Shown here piece by piece: positions 1 to 11,066 of a DNA stretch of 64,000 bases (positions are counted from its first letter, which is position 1; every line of letters begins with the position of its first letter). The DNA comes from Elysia crispata (taxonomy: Eukaryota; Mollusca; Gastropoda; Plakobranchidae), in NCBI GenBank assembly GCA_033675545.1, contig JAWDGP010005352.1, positions 1,103,501 through 1,167,500 of the forward strand, in the 5' to 3' direction. The notes beneath the pieces were generated by a model that had not been told where the DNA came from, ran no database searches, and saw only the letters and a list, made by a program, of their open reading frames with translations. A program made the position numbers and the translations under genes.

Positions 1-1264
1 CAAAACTTAAGATTCTTAATGAATTGGAGTTAAGCGGAACCCAGAATTTTGCATAACAGCAAGATCAAACAGCATAATCAAGATTTGCAGTAACCAGGTA
101 AAGAAAGACAGAGACGAATGCAAAATTGGGAACTGTTAAGGAAGATGTCGTCAAAAATGCCTTTCAGGTTTGGCTTGAACAGAAAAATGAACAACATGCA
201 CGAATAAATGCTCCTCTTCCAAAATGGCTTGAACAGCAAAATGAGCAACATGCAGAGATGAATGCCCCTGTTTTGACACCCCCCTCCCTTCCCACACACA
301 CACACACACACAAAAGAGAAGGCCACACATTTCGTTGTGCAATTGGTCATTCTGTTGTTGGCAAAAGTGAAAATAATTAAGAATGTAACACATTATAAAG
401 TAAGAAAAAAAAAGGTAAATTGTGTTTGAATGTTACACATTCACCTACCATCCATGCAAAAGGTCTGGGCAATCATGGGAAGCAGCCTAGTATCTTTTGT
501 AATGTAGAGGGGAAGTAATTGATAAATTTGTATACTTTTCATAAAGACATGCATCTCCTAAACACATGCTATAAAAGCCTCAGGAAGACCATGCGTTTTT
601 CCGGATAATACTGTATAAGTGATTTAAGTCAGGCTGTATTGCTGTGAAATGAGCTTAAAATTTAATAGAAGATAATGCCAATGGTGCTTATGTCTTACCT
701 CCAAAGCAAGCATGAGGAAATTTCTCAAGAAGGGTCAAAAATTTTTTTTTGCTAACACACAGCTCTAAAGTAGTACTAGTAGGTCATTATGCTACAAGCA
801 AATCAAATCAAATTGAAAGTTCTAGCCTCATTAATCCAGCTCCATAGCCTTACTTGCCAAGCTGCCATTATTGTTTATTGAATTGTTACTAGACAAAATT
901 TGAAAACTTTAACTGGTAAATCAAAAAACTAATTCCAAAAAAAAAAAAAATGAAAAAAATTTCATGAATATATCACTTAAAACTGTTTATATCAAGATCA
1001 TTAAATTCATTACGATTATGTTTAAACTCTAACTGTAGTGTGATTTGAAACAGTGAAGTGCACTTCAAAGAGAGTCAGAAAAATAAACAGCATTTATTTC
1101 TGATATGCTATATTTATGGCTGACTGTGATACAAGTTGTGCTCATATGGCTAAACACGATATCGCTATTGCTCAGATCTGCCTGATATATTCATAAAGCA
1201 GCTCAGCTATGCTTTTGGAATTTTCTGGTTTTAATTTTGTTTCCTCCTTCCATCTCCAATTTAG
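1..1264. other. NAGK intron / upstream sequence
   Basis: AT-rich noncoding sequence upstream of the first visible NAGK exon. It contains a short tandem duplication near 171-275 and a (CA)n tract at about 292-312. I see no further exon here. Confidence 0.6.
171..275 (+). repeat. Two-copy 54-bp tandem duplication
   Basis: TGGCTTGAACAG...AACATGCA...AATGCTCC at 171 recurs with few changes at 225, an offset of 54 bp. The offset is a multiple of three and leaves a short open frame, but there is no sign of coding. Confidence 0.7.
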
Positions 1265-1375
1265 GTGGCGTTGTGTTGATAGCCGGAACAGGGTCCAATT
1301 GTGAGCTCATCAACTCTGATGGGACGATGGCTCGCTGTGGTGGTTGGGGTCACATGATCGGCGATGAAGCATCAG
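1265..1375 (+). CDS. NAGK: NAGK exon with GTGSNC and GGWGH..GDE motifs
   Basis: Acceptor AG at 1263-1264, donor GT at 1376. The exon starts with the last two bases of a split Gly codon and ends with the first base of an Ala codon. It carries the ATP-phosphate motif GTGSNC and the [10 protein letters not shown] loop. Confidence 0.92.
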
Positions 1376-4300
1376 GTTCAAATTCTATATAGGGTTCAGG
1401 ATCCAGGATGTTAGTAGGATGGTATAATTGTGTGAAGCAGCTAGACGCTTGCTTCAGGAGTGCAATGTGATTTGATGAGGTTTTCTTTGTTAGAAATTGC
1501 TCAGATTGTATTTCAATGTCGAATTGAAATGTATAAAAAAATATTAAATACTCTCAGAGAATTGTGTAAGTCAGGAAAGGAATGAGATGAAATATTTCCA
1601 CCAATATAAGACATACTTATGTCTATGTTATTTTCTAAATCGAAATTTGATATGTGTTGGAAGTATTACACCTCAGTTCTTGTTCTGCAAAATTGCATTG
1701 CCGTAACATTTGCAGGGATGTGTAGTGACGATTCTAGCCTAAGCTTTAAGCAGGATCTTATGATACTGAGAATCAAAGTTTGACATTCAAATTTTCAACA
1801 ACGCTAAGACTTAAGTCAGAAAACCAAACATTTAATGGTACAGAGAATCTTAGTCTCACACTCAAACTTTCAATAATTCTAATAATCAAAGTCGGAAAAT
1901 TAATCTAAATCTATAGGAATCTAGTATTTTGACACTATCCTATCTATCTTGAAATAAACCCAAGATGACACATTTATTTTTATTTTTAGCTTGCTGGATC
2001 TCTTTGAGGGCTGTGAAAACGTTCTTTGATCATGAGGATGGTCTTGTGAAAAGTAAACACAGCATTGAGGCTGTAAAACAGACCATTTTTAATTTTTTCA
2101 AGGTTTGTAGTCTCATTCCTTGCTATGCTTCAATTTCAAAGATATAAAATTTATGGCTCAAGGCTGTCTACTCCAAACGATATTGTAAAAAGACATTTAA
2201 AAATCAAAACTGAGACTTTTTTCCATTACCATATTCCATATCCATGTTTGCCCCAAGATACTGAGTCAAGTTTGAAATTTTTGTAGATAACAAACCGCGG
2301 AGACATGCTGGATCACCTCTACAAGAACTTTGATAAATCCAAGTTTTCTGAGCTGTGTAAGGAGCTGGCTAAAGGTGTGTGCTTGTATGTGTGCGCCCAC
2401 AAATTTTCTTAGTTGTTAAGAACTGGCTGAAGGTGTGTACATATGCTTATAAATCCTTATAGAAAGCAAAACACCTCACTTGGAGGATAACTTGACAATT
2501 ATAAAGGATCCAAAAGGACGCGTGTGTGTCTATAAATGGTATAAACATTTTGTAATAATACTGACGAAGCTTACAAAGTGAAACATTTATATACTGAATT
2601 GATAATAGTTTTTGTTATTTCTTTTTTGTCCCTTAATTATAAAGTTGTATGCCTATTTCATTTTAGACCTAACATATGCTTATGTCTCTGCAAGTTTTCT
2701 AAATTGCATAAGAAGTAGCTGAAGGTATGTACATCTGCATGTGACTCTGCCACTTTTCTAAATTGTATGAGAATTAGTGTGCTTCATCTGTGTGTTTCTG
2801 CGAGTGTCCTGAGATGGATAAGAACTAGTTAAAGATTTGCACATCTTCATGTGTCTCTGCACGTTTTCTGACTCTGAGTTGGCTAAGAACTAGCTGAAGG
2901 TCTGTACATCTGCGTTTGTCTTTACAAATTTTCTTGGTTGTGTAAGAACTGACTTAAGGTATGAATGTGTGCATATGTTTCTGCAAGCTTTCTACTAATT
3001 TTTAAAAAAAATTTTGTTACTCTAAAGATAGCATCAACCATTTCGTATCAACTTTGAATTTTGCACTAATAAGATTCTTTGTTCCCTGGTAATTGGGCCA
3101 GTTGGTCTTGAGCAGCAAGACCCATTGTGCTGTCAAATTTTCCAAGAGGCTGGTCATATGTTAGGACAACATCTCTGTGCTATAGCAGACAAAATAGGCT
3201 CAGTAAGTACAGCTTTATGATCTTTAGCTATCACAAATCTATGCTCAATTGAATTGGAATAAAGTGGAGAAAAGCCTTTTAATAATCTTTTTTGAATTGA
3301 AATGAATAAGATAAGAGAAAAAGTCGAAACTTTTTTTTTACTACATTGAAAGACGATAATTATGAATATTTATTGCTTTTGCATCCTTTAGGTTTACATA
3401 TTTTCAAGTCCTTGATGAAAGTCTTAAGACACAAATGTATCTTGTGAGTCTTTAGCCTTCGAAATATTGCTGCTGGCTCTCAATCTGAAGAGAGAGAAAA
3501 TTTAATCATCTGTGTTCATGTGTTGTCTCTCTGATAGGGAAGTGGGTTAGATCAAGTTCCTTCCAGATTGTAATCATAAGTATTGGTTTAGACTTAGCTT
3601 TCCTGGAAATGCCAAGTGGTATCTCAACTTTGTTAAATGTTAAACTGTCGATACCATTTTTCGCGAAAATTTGCCTGAATGATCTCTAGCTATAATCTAT
3701 GCCTTGGAGCTTTGAATTTTCTCACAATAGATGCTACACACGCTATATAACTATTATATTTTCAAAATATTTCTTTACTCACAGGATCTAAAAACACGAG
3801 ATGGAGGCTTGCCTGTCGTTTGTGTTGGGTCAGTCTTCAAAAGCTGGAAACTTCTAGAACGAGGTATGGCTATCACTTTACTGCTGCATTGACGGTTTGC
3901 TATTCTTATTGTTGATAAAGGTTTATTATTATCTATTATAAAGAATGCCTCTTATTATCTAAATTTAAAAGGCCTACTGATATCTCATTTTTAAAAAGGC
4001 GTACTTTTATAATAGTTTTAATAAGGAACTTTTACTATCATTTTTTGTCATGGGCCTTCAATCAGCTAAGTTTTATAAGGATCTTTTGTCATAAATTTTA
4101 ATAAAAACCTATCTAACATGAAGCTTTGAAAAGGTGTACTATTGCCTAATTTTGATATGGGCATACTAATAGTATTATCTACTTCAGATAATGTTCCAAT
4201 AGCAAATGAATTTTGATACTGAGTCTAATATTATATATTTTTGAAAAGAGACTTATATGGTAAGTCCTGGTTGATTCTATAGTATAAGGATCTTTTTTTC

Positions 4301-5972
4301 TACCATTGTTTTCATTACATTACCAGTGCATCAGTTTTCTAAGGTGCCTTCTAAAGTTAATGATGATTCAATGAAAGGATGGTTCTTAACGTCTAATGAA
4401 TACTCTCATATAAGCTGTAAATAATGTACAAAGATTTGTTAGGAATTTTTTTTAGGGTGGAACAAAGGGATAGGGGTTCAGGAATAGATTAAAATAGATA
4501 TACTTACAAAGTTGTCATGGAAATGAAACATAAATTTGGGAAATTTCAGAATTAAGAATTTCATTGACTTAAGTAAAGTCCAAATTAAAAAAGGATTCTT
4601 GGAATTTATCCTTTTCAGAACTTCGAGATGATTTTACACAGAATATCAAAAGATTTTTTCTTTGAAATTACTGTCTTTGGTGGTACCTATTAAAGCATAG
4701 CCTGTGGGATGTCCTTGGACAAGATGGAGTACCCACACAGCCCTCTGCCTATTAGGGTTACAATGAAGCCATAGAAAGCAGGTGGTGAATGAGTGCTTGG
4801 CAATTGACAAGATGTCACTAATGGCAGACCACTCAAGCTGGCCAAGCAGATGACCCTAGTTAAGGGGCAATGGTTGGGCACAACAGCTCAGCATGAGCAC
4901 TGCACCCATAAAACAAAATTGCAACCCACTATAGGTATCTATGCAAAGAAAAATCATGATTTTAGTATTTTTACACAATTCAAGAAGAAAGTAATTGACG
5001 TGAAGGAGTGGTCTGTGACAAGCAGTCAAGTCTCGTCTGACAAAGATTGTCTTGTGCCATAGGTGACACCTGTTCATCATGAAATGTCTGCATGGAAATG
5101 AAATTTAAAAACAAAAATAGCAACATGGAATGTTAGCACAATGCAAAAAAAGAAAAAGTTAGACAACTTTAAACAGGAAATGAAAAAGATATTCTAGGCC
5201 TGAGCGAAGTGAGATTGCAAGGTGCAGGAAAGATAACATCAAGAACATTTGAAATGTTATACTCAGGAGGTACAGAACATGAGATAGGTGTGGCTATTGT
5301 GCTGGACCAAGAGATGGGAAAGGGTATTGGCTACTATCAGGAAAACCACTAGACCTAAACATCATTAAAATAAACACATCAACATCAACTAGTAGCATTT
5401 AATGAATATCTTAAGCAAGCAAAGGGGCAATGCAAAACAGCAGGACCCTCTGATCATCATGAGCGATTTTAATGCAAAATTAGCTGAAGGCAAAAAAAAA
5501 ATATAGTAGGACTCCACTGACGGGGCAATGGGAGAAACTATTCAATCGGTGTCTTAACTCATACCAACAACCTTATCATGAGAACAGATGCTATTAGCAA
5601 CTAACGAGAAGGAGATGGATATCTAAAGCCCAGGAGATGAAGGCAGAAACCAGATTGATTACATCCTGATGAGTACAAGATTCAGAAATTTATGCACTCT
5701 TCTCAGCAAAGACCTACTTGGGACAGACTGTTATGGTAATCATGTTCTAGTGACATTATTTTTTTACCTTCCTCTTTTACTATTCTATTGCAGGTTTTAT
5801 TGAATGCATGCGCAGTCAAGTCTCAGACACGTCAATCCACGAGCTAACACTGCTGTCCCTCACTAAGGATGCAAGTATTGGCGCAGCCGTACTCGGGGCT
5901 CGGGCTGCCAACAGGTTGATCCCATTGGACTATGCCAGCAATGCAAATGTCTTCTACACAGCAAAATTTTAA
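1265..5972 (+). CDS. NAGK: N-acetyl-D-glucosamine kinase, C-terminal part (6 exons)
   Basis: Cytosolic sugar kinase that phosphorylates GlcNAc to GlcNAc-6-phosphate in amino-sugar salvage; member of the BadF/BadG/BcrA/BcrD ATPase fold. Exons read from the sequence are 1265-1375, 1990-2102, 2287-2374, 3102-3202, 3785-3863 and 5794-5972 (stop 5970-5972). All have GT-AG borders and their phases join without a frameshift, giving about 223 residues. The first exon holds the phosphate-binding GTGSNC motif and [13 protein letters not shown], the fifth [11 protein letters not shown], and the last [19 protein letters not shown], all diagnostic of animal NAGK (human protein 344 residues). The N-terminal ~120 residues, with the catalytic Asp known from the family, must lie in exons upstream of this window, because nothing in 1-1264 reads as the preceding exon. 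Two introns carry insertions or duplications (see repeats). Assignment made by recognising the family, not by a search. Confidence 0.93.
1990..2102 (+). CDS. NAGK: NAGK exon ([13 protein letters not shown]...)
   Basis: Pyrimidine-rich tract and AG at 1988-1989, donor GT at 2103. It continues the frame from the previous exon and ends in phase 0 after NFFK. The apparent Met start upstream at 1965 lies in the intron and is not used. Confidence 0.9.
2287..2374 (+). CDS. NAGK: NAGK exon ([18 protein letters not shown]...)
   Basis: Acceptor AG at 2285-2286, donor GT at 2375. It encodes [20 protein letters not shown], matching the LTHLYRDFDK region of vertebrate NAGK. The last ~34 bases plus the donor are the source of the tandem copies found downstream in the intron. 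Confidence 0.9.
2341..2990 (+). repeat. Tandem copies of NAGK exon end plus 5' splice site
   Basis: The end of the exon 2287-2374 (AAGTTTTCTGAGCTGTGTAA...GCTAAAG, then GTGTGT) recurs, decayed, at about 2400-2440, 2691-2735, 2750-2790, 2801-2845, 2861-2910 and 2925-2965. The pattern is AATTTTCTnnnTTGnnTAAGAACTnnCTGAAG followed by GTGTGT, GTATGT, GTCTGT or GTATGA. Junctions fall at 2433, 2725, about 2835 (GT lost), 2900 and 2959. A unique stretch (about 2460-2685) splits the array. Unit length in the second part is about 58-66 bp. Confidence 0.8.
3102..3202 (+). CDS. NAGK: NAGK exon ([18 protein letters not shown]...)
   Basis: Acceptor AG at 3100-3101, donor GTAAGT at 3203. The residues [20 protein letters not shown] align with the family's GDPLSRYIFRKAGEMLGRH helix. 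Confidence 0.9.
3785..3863 (+). CDS. NAGK: NAGK exon ([17 protein letters not shown])
   Basis: Acceptor CAG at 3782-3784, donor GTATGG at 3864. It carries the strongly conserved CVGSVFKSW motif. Confidence 0.9.
3900..4260. repeat. Degenerate AT-rich repeats in NAGK intron
   Basis: Loosely repeated blocks of the form AAAAGG..TACT.TTAT...TAATTTTAA recur every ~35-50 bases. They are too decayed to define a unit with confidence. Confidence 0.3.
5085..5755 (+). mobile_element. RTE-class non-LTR retrotransposon fragment (endonuclease region)
   Basis: Broken reading frames encode an apurinic-like endonuclease (EEP) domain: IATWNVSTM near 5117, [15 protein letters not shown] near 5197, [13 protein letters not shown] near 5453 and [14 protein letters not shown] near 5650. 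These match the WNV, SEVRWQG, GDFNA and QIDYI motifs of RTE-like LINEs, often annotated as craniofacial development protein 2-like. Stops and frame changes show it is dead. No reverse transcriptase follows before the NAGK acceptor at 5793, so it is truncated 3' as well. Sequence from about 4680 to 5085 may be its 5' part. Confidence 0.75.
5794..5972 (+). CDS. NAGK: NAGK terminal exon
   Basis: Follows TTGCAG at 5788-5793 and ends at TAA 5970-5972. It encodes the conserved [20 protein letters not shown] stretch and a tail ending FYTAKF, like the FYSYTF tail of vertebrate NAGK. Confidence 0.92.
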
Positions 5973-6497
5973 CTTTGATTTGTCTTATATTGTTTTCTTG
6001 TCACAAAGTTTTTTCCATCTCTGCCTTCAGGAGAAGGCACAGTGCATATTTCAGTGACATTGGCAGTCCATAGCCAGTAAATTTGGGATTATGTGCGGAC
6101 AGACATTATCACATTGTCTCATTCTGTCTCATACAAAATGATATTATTGTTCAGATTGTCTGATGCTGTTGGTTCTGCTGGTTTTCTTATGTCTTTGGTG
6201 AAGGTAGATCATTCCTGTTTACTTGCAATCTTGCTTGAGGTACACACAGCCACCTTTATTCATGTTAACATTAATTCATCGGGTTGCACTTGCAATCTCT
6301 TTTACGGTTTTTTATATTCCCTGAAATACTTCCTCTGACATTTCACTAGAGATATATGTGTACCATATTACATTAGAAAGATTATTAGGTCAGTTATTTT
6401 CATGGATCATATTGACAATAGATACGAAAATCATTTTTATTATAAAATTAAAACGAAACTGTATATTTTTCTCATCAATGCTTCTTTGGTTCTATTG

Positions 6498-6503
6498 AAT
6501 AAA
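6498..6503 (+). promoter_or_regulatory. Possible poly(A) signal of NAGK
   Basis: First AATAAA found after the stop codon, about 525 bases into the putative 3' UTR. Position and sequence fit a polyadenylation signal; cleavage is not shown. Confidence 0.4.
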
Positions 6504-6925
6504 ATTTTCATATTCTTTTAAATTTTTTTTTCAAAGTTATTCATTAAGATGGAAGGTTTTGTTCTAAGTTCCTCTTGCCTCCCTTCCCCATGAGTAGAAA
6601 ACAGAGACAACAGCAACAAAAAGAGCCAAAACAAACAAGGATGTTAGACAGAATTTGTTGAAATGACTATGCTTTACTTAATTTTCAAATCAATGTAAAG
6701 TTACAAGGCTCAGTGAGAAAAAAAATTTAAATCAGAGTTATATTAAAGAAATACAATCACAAAATACTAAAACAAGTGAGCTTTTGGCTTCAAGCTTTTA
6801 CCAGACACAAAAACAATGTCACTATCTCTTTTTATGTTTCTCTTTATTGTTTATCGAGCTAGCTCTACTGTAAGTAACATATAACTGTGAATTATTAGAG
6901 TTATGTTAACAAAACTAAGTGACTA

Positions 6926-7979
6926 CAGTAGTCTCCGGATAAACGCACGGTCCTGGGAAGGCTTCAATAGCGTGCGCTTAGGAGATGCATGTCTTTATAA
7001 AAAGAGTAATGAAAAAAAATTTGATTACTTCCCTTATGGCACTGCAAAAAAATACAGGGTTATTTCCCTTGATTTACACACATTTGACGTGCAAGGCAGG
7101 TTATTAATATTATACCTTTGAGTTCAGCTAGCTTTTGGGTTCTTTTATTTTTATTTTTTGGTTTTCGTTTTTTATTCTTTGGTTTTATTAAACAACATTG
7201 AAATAACGAAATTCGTAAGAGGGAACAACATTGACCATTGAAGTTTCATGAACAAATTGTTAAGAATCTTAAGTTTGTTTCCATCGTTAATGTCTTGTGA
7301 GTAGACATTATGTATCGTATCGAGCATGTCGATGAAAATAAGAGACTAGACTCTGAAAGTGAAGACTACACAACGCTACTGACGGATGAAATCACAATGA
7401 GTGAATAACCAATCTTGACTATGACTAGACTTGTTTTACACTGATAATGCCTGTCAGTGATACACCACGCGCTAACCTCAGATAACTGTGCAACGCAAAA
7501 AGTGAGGGAGGAGGGGAGAGGATACTAGCCGTAATGGATAGATCTGACCAGGCAGACACAAAGAAGCGAAAATTGCATCACCTTGCCTGTGCTCCACTCC
7601 AACCTTTCCCTCCCTACTCTTCCAATCCAAGCTTCCCATAGCCCAGGTAGAGGGCATTGTGTGTTTAGATAGATCTATACGACGATACTATGTACAGTCT
7701 TTGTCCTCCACCCCTTCGTGTACCGGTATAATGTGCTAGCACGGTTTCCAGGCTGCCATGTGCCGTAATAGCGTGGATATTTCGTCCACTTTACTACCGG
7801 GTACAGTAACTGAGTAAGCAATGCCGATTTAATAATTTCAAAGCGTGCGTTTAGGCGATGTAGCGTGCGTTTAAAGTATACCGATTACATAGTAAAATTA
7901 AAAAATCGCTCAGACCGCTTCAGCGTGTATTTAACCGAAGCGTGTCTTTAACTGGCGTGCTTTTAACCGGAGACTACTG
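6926..7979. mobile_element. Non-autonomous pogo/Tigger-like DNA transposon
   Basis: The left end starts CAGTAGTCTCCGGATAAACG. The right end read on the minus strand starts CAGTAGTCTCCGGTTAAAAG. These terminal inverted repeats of ~23 bp show two mismatches and are flanked by TA on both sides (6924-6925, 7980-7981). The CAGT start, CTCCG...TTAA pattern and TA duplication fit Tc1/mariner pogo/Tigger-type elements. No transposase frame is present in the 1054 bp. Five directly repeated GCGTGnnTTTAAnCG motifs sit in the right subterminal region (7843, 7863, 7923, 7940, 7955), and a related GCGTGCGCTTAGG lies at about 6971. Confidence 0.75.
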
Positions 7980-7981
7980 TA

Positions 7982-8647
7982 TAATGAAAAATATGGAAGT
8001 GGAAATGATGTGAACAATTGTACAGAAACAAGTTCAGTTTATGATAATGTAGGAGAGATTATATAATTTACTTTCGATTCGAAGATCTAAATGAAAGGAA
8101 GACAATATGAAATCCTGGTGAAGTGTATTATCAATTTTACTGAATTTCTCTGCCTTTCAGGGCCCACAGAATTACTATTATATGAAGGTAGTAGTTGTAC
8201 TTGTAGAGACCACAAACACCATTAGACAGAATACCAACAAGCATTACTGTGCTAGTGTTGTTATGGGCTGCACAGTGTATCAAGCCTTTAATCACTGCAG
8301 ACCAATAGAACAGGAAACGAATTGAGAGGACATAAATTTGCTCAGCTTCACCAGGCTAGTCTCCTGTGATCAACAATGTTGCCTTTGTAGTTGAAAAAAA
8401 AAAGTTTATATTTTCTGATCAGCTGAGCCTGAGGCTAGGAAGGACGGTGTGCGCTGTCTGTACTGATCTGTGCACTGCACACAAGTTTTCATACAAAGCT
8501 CTCATTGAGCTGGTTGCTCTGAGAACAGTAAAATGTATTTATAAGATCTAAATTCAAATTTTTTTATGTTTTTTGACTTGATTATTAATTTTTTCCCCCA
8601 ATATCATTATGATACTTCCCCTTAACTCTCTTTCTCTCTTTTTTAAC

Positions 8648-8651
<4 letters not shown>
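7982..8651. other. Unassigned AT-rich sequence
   Basis: No coding exon, RNA gene or element recognised between the transposon and the (CT)n tract. Confidence 0.5.

Positions 8652-8702
<51 letters not shown>
8652..8702 (+). repeat. (CT)n microsatellite
   Basis: About 25 uninterrupted CT units. Confidence 0.97.
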
Positions 8703-8705
<3 letters not shown>

Positions 8706-9000
8706 TAATTATTACTCATTTTCGTACTACCTCTCCTTACTTATCTGGCTCTTTAGCGCGCATAATATAAATTATCCTCTCCTACTTCCATTTCTAAAAT
8801 TTGAAGATTATTTTGACTCACCTAAGTACTCAAAAACCTAAATATTCTTAAAAGTAACCTGCAAATTGAGACAAAGCTTGATTTTAAACAAAAAAAAAAA
8901 GTCCCCTTCACTGTTTGTAATATTTTATGTCAATCAAGAGTGAAGATAGTCAAAGGCCTTAGGTGACGAGCAGAAGGAATAAACGATAGCAGCAAAAACA

Positions 9001-9026
9001 CTACTACCACAACAACAACAACAACA

Positions 9027-9108
<82 letters not shown>

Positions 9109-9130
9109 ACTCTATACAACAACAACAACA

Positions 9131-9185
<55 letters not shown>

Positions 9186-9207
9186 ACTCTATACAACAAC
9201 AACAACA

Positions 9208-9268
<61 letters not shown>

Positions 9269-9280
9269 TTGCTACTACTA

Positions 9281-9356
<76 letters not shown>

Positions 9357-9408
9357 ACTACTACTACTACTACTGCTACTGCTGCTGCTGCTTCTGCTAC
9401 TACTGCTA

Positions 9409-9491
<83 letters not shown>

Positions 9492-9622
9492 ACTACCAAC
9501 ACGACTGCTACTGCTTTTGCAACCACGACTACTGCTACTTCTATTACTACTACAGCTACTACTACTGCCTCTACTACTACTACTGCTGCTGCTACTACTG
9601 TTGCTACAACTACTGCTATTTC
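9001..9622 (+). repeat. Compound (CTA)n trinucleotide array
   Basis: Long CTA runs with CTG/TGC and CAA patches. A spacer reading AACTCTATACAACAACAACA recurs at about 9108 and 9185, so a ~77-bp higher-order unit was duplicated with its CTA run. From 9340 on the array becomes interrupted by TGC codon-like variants. Open frames through it are artefacts of the repeat. Confidence 0.95.
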
Positions 9623-10073
9623 TAGGGGGGTCCGTGGACAATGTTGACTTTGCCACTGCGTTAATGTCTCCCTTAGTGTACTGCGAGGGTGCTGAAAGTT
9701 GTCATTTGTTTTGACTAACCTTTAGTAAAAATGTTTTTGACGAAAAAGTTAAAAAAAAAATCTCTTTAGGAAGACTTCGGTCCAAGATTAATTTTAAGCA
9801 CTCTGCAAAATTAAATGCAATAGTACCTTTGCTTTAGATTAGCTGCGTCAAGTCAGGTGTCCGAGCTTTTTGGTATAAACATGTCATAATATCAGAAAAT
9901 TAGATAGACAAGTGTCAAGCATTTCAAAGCAAACTTCATAGAACGTTTGAGGAGTGCCCTGGAGAATGTGTGTATGTCGTCTTGGATGTGGAATAAAAAA
10001 CGAACACCAAAAATAAAGCAAAGGAATATTCTAATGCAAATAGCTTTCTCAGTTTTTTAGAAAACAACTGCGA

Positions 10074-10079
10074 TTTATT
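10074..10079 (-). promoter_or_regulatory. Possible poly(A) signal for the minus-strand gene
   Basis: AATAAA on the minus strand, ~113 bases downstream of the stop codon of the putative terminal exon. Confidence 0.35.
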
Positions 10080-10191
10080 AAAAGTGATAGAGATTAAAAA
10101 AAAAATGACGAGAGGAAAAACAAAACAAAACAAAAAAAAAAACAAAAACGATATCACGTACGGAGAACCAACCAGCATCAACGGCCGGTCT

Positions 10192-10374
10192 TTACAATTT
10201 ATAATTTTTGTTAGATCTGCATGAATCACGAGCGTTTTCAGTATTTCTTGAGGGTGATGTTGGCGGAAGTTGCTGTCGCTGAAGAACTTGCTGCGCATGC
10301 TCCCTTCTGGCCTTCATTAATCGCTCTCTCATGACCGCGAAATCAATATCTGGTGTCTTAGGTCTGGACTGCTG
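10192..10374 (-). CDS. Possible terminal exon of an unrecognised gene
   Basis: The minus-strand frame encodes a basic, probably helical segment (RERLMKARREHAQQVLQRQQ) followed by a short polar tail and a stop at 10192-10194. An AATAAA on the minus strand at 10079-10074 lies ~113 bases after the stop, as expected for a terminal exon. A phase-0 acceptor AAG|CAG at 10375/10374 would join the upstream exon at 11067 without frameshift. The alternative acceptor TATAG|TG would give an in-frame stop in that phase. The pyrimidine tract is weak. I do not recognise the protein family, and it could instead start at the ATG at 10380. Confidence 0.4.
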   Translation of the reverse strand, partial: QQSRPKTPDIDFAVMRERLMKARREHAQQVLQRQQLPPTSPSRNTENARDSCRSNKNYKL

Positions 10375-11066
10375 CTTCATCACTATAGACTAAGATCAAT
10401 CAGATGATATTTCGAGATAAAGTAAATGGCTACTTAATACTCCTAAGTAAATTATATCAATTCAATATACTTCAATTTAATTCCTAAACATTTAGGAAGT
10501 ACGTTCGCCAGGAACTAATTTTACTGGACGATCAATCAAGTCGTTTTTTTTTTTTTCGATGATTAGCTCCAAGTCGAAGTATAGAAAACCAGAACTGGTT
10601 TCTTTCTATTATTGACATGGGCGTGTCTGGAAAAAAAATTCACTGCATGCCGCAACGACTTTTCTGTACCGGGTATAACTTTTGTCTCAAACATTTCATA
10701 AGGGCGACTACAAAAGACTTTACAGACATAAAGATATTGACATGAGATTTTTAAGAATTCAAAGTGGTTATTTTAGTAAAAATAATTATTCCACCATAAG
10801 CTTTTAAACAAAGCCAAGACAAATTACACACATTTGCATTGTTTGGAGTAAAAAAAATGTCGAAAAGCCATCAATGGTACAAAAAAAAAATCCTGCCACG
10901 GACCTAAAAGCAGGTCCATGAATGTTACGTTCTAGGTTTGCAGATATGATTAAATTGAAAACCACCACTTCTAAGGTGTCAGCTTACTTGGAAAAAAATT
11001 TTATCAGGCAGTAAATTACATGTATATACATGTATGCCGCTCTGTCTGGTCTATCCGCCATCTTAC

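Noticed and set aside
1965..2147. 60-codon frame starting MTHLF as a separate gene
   Set aside because: It is the NAGK exon 1990-2102 extended into flanking introns.
6903..7121. 72-codon frame
   Set aside because: It runs across the left terminal inverted repeat of the DNA transposon and has no transposase similarity.
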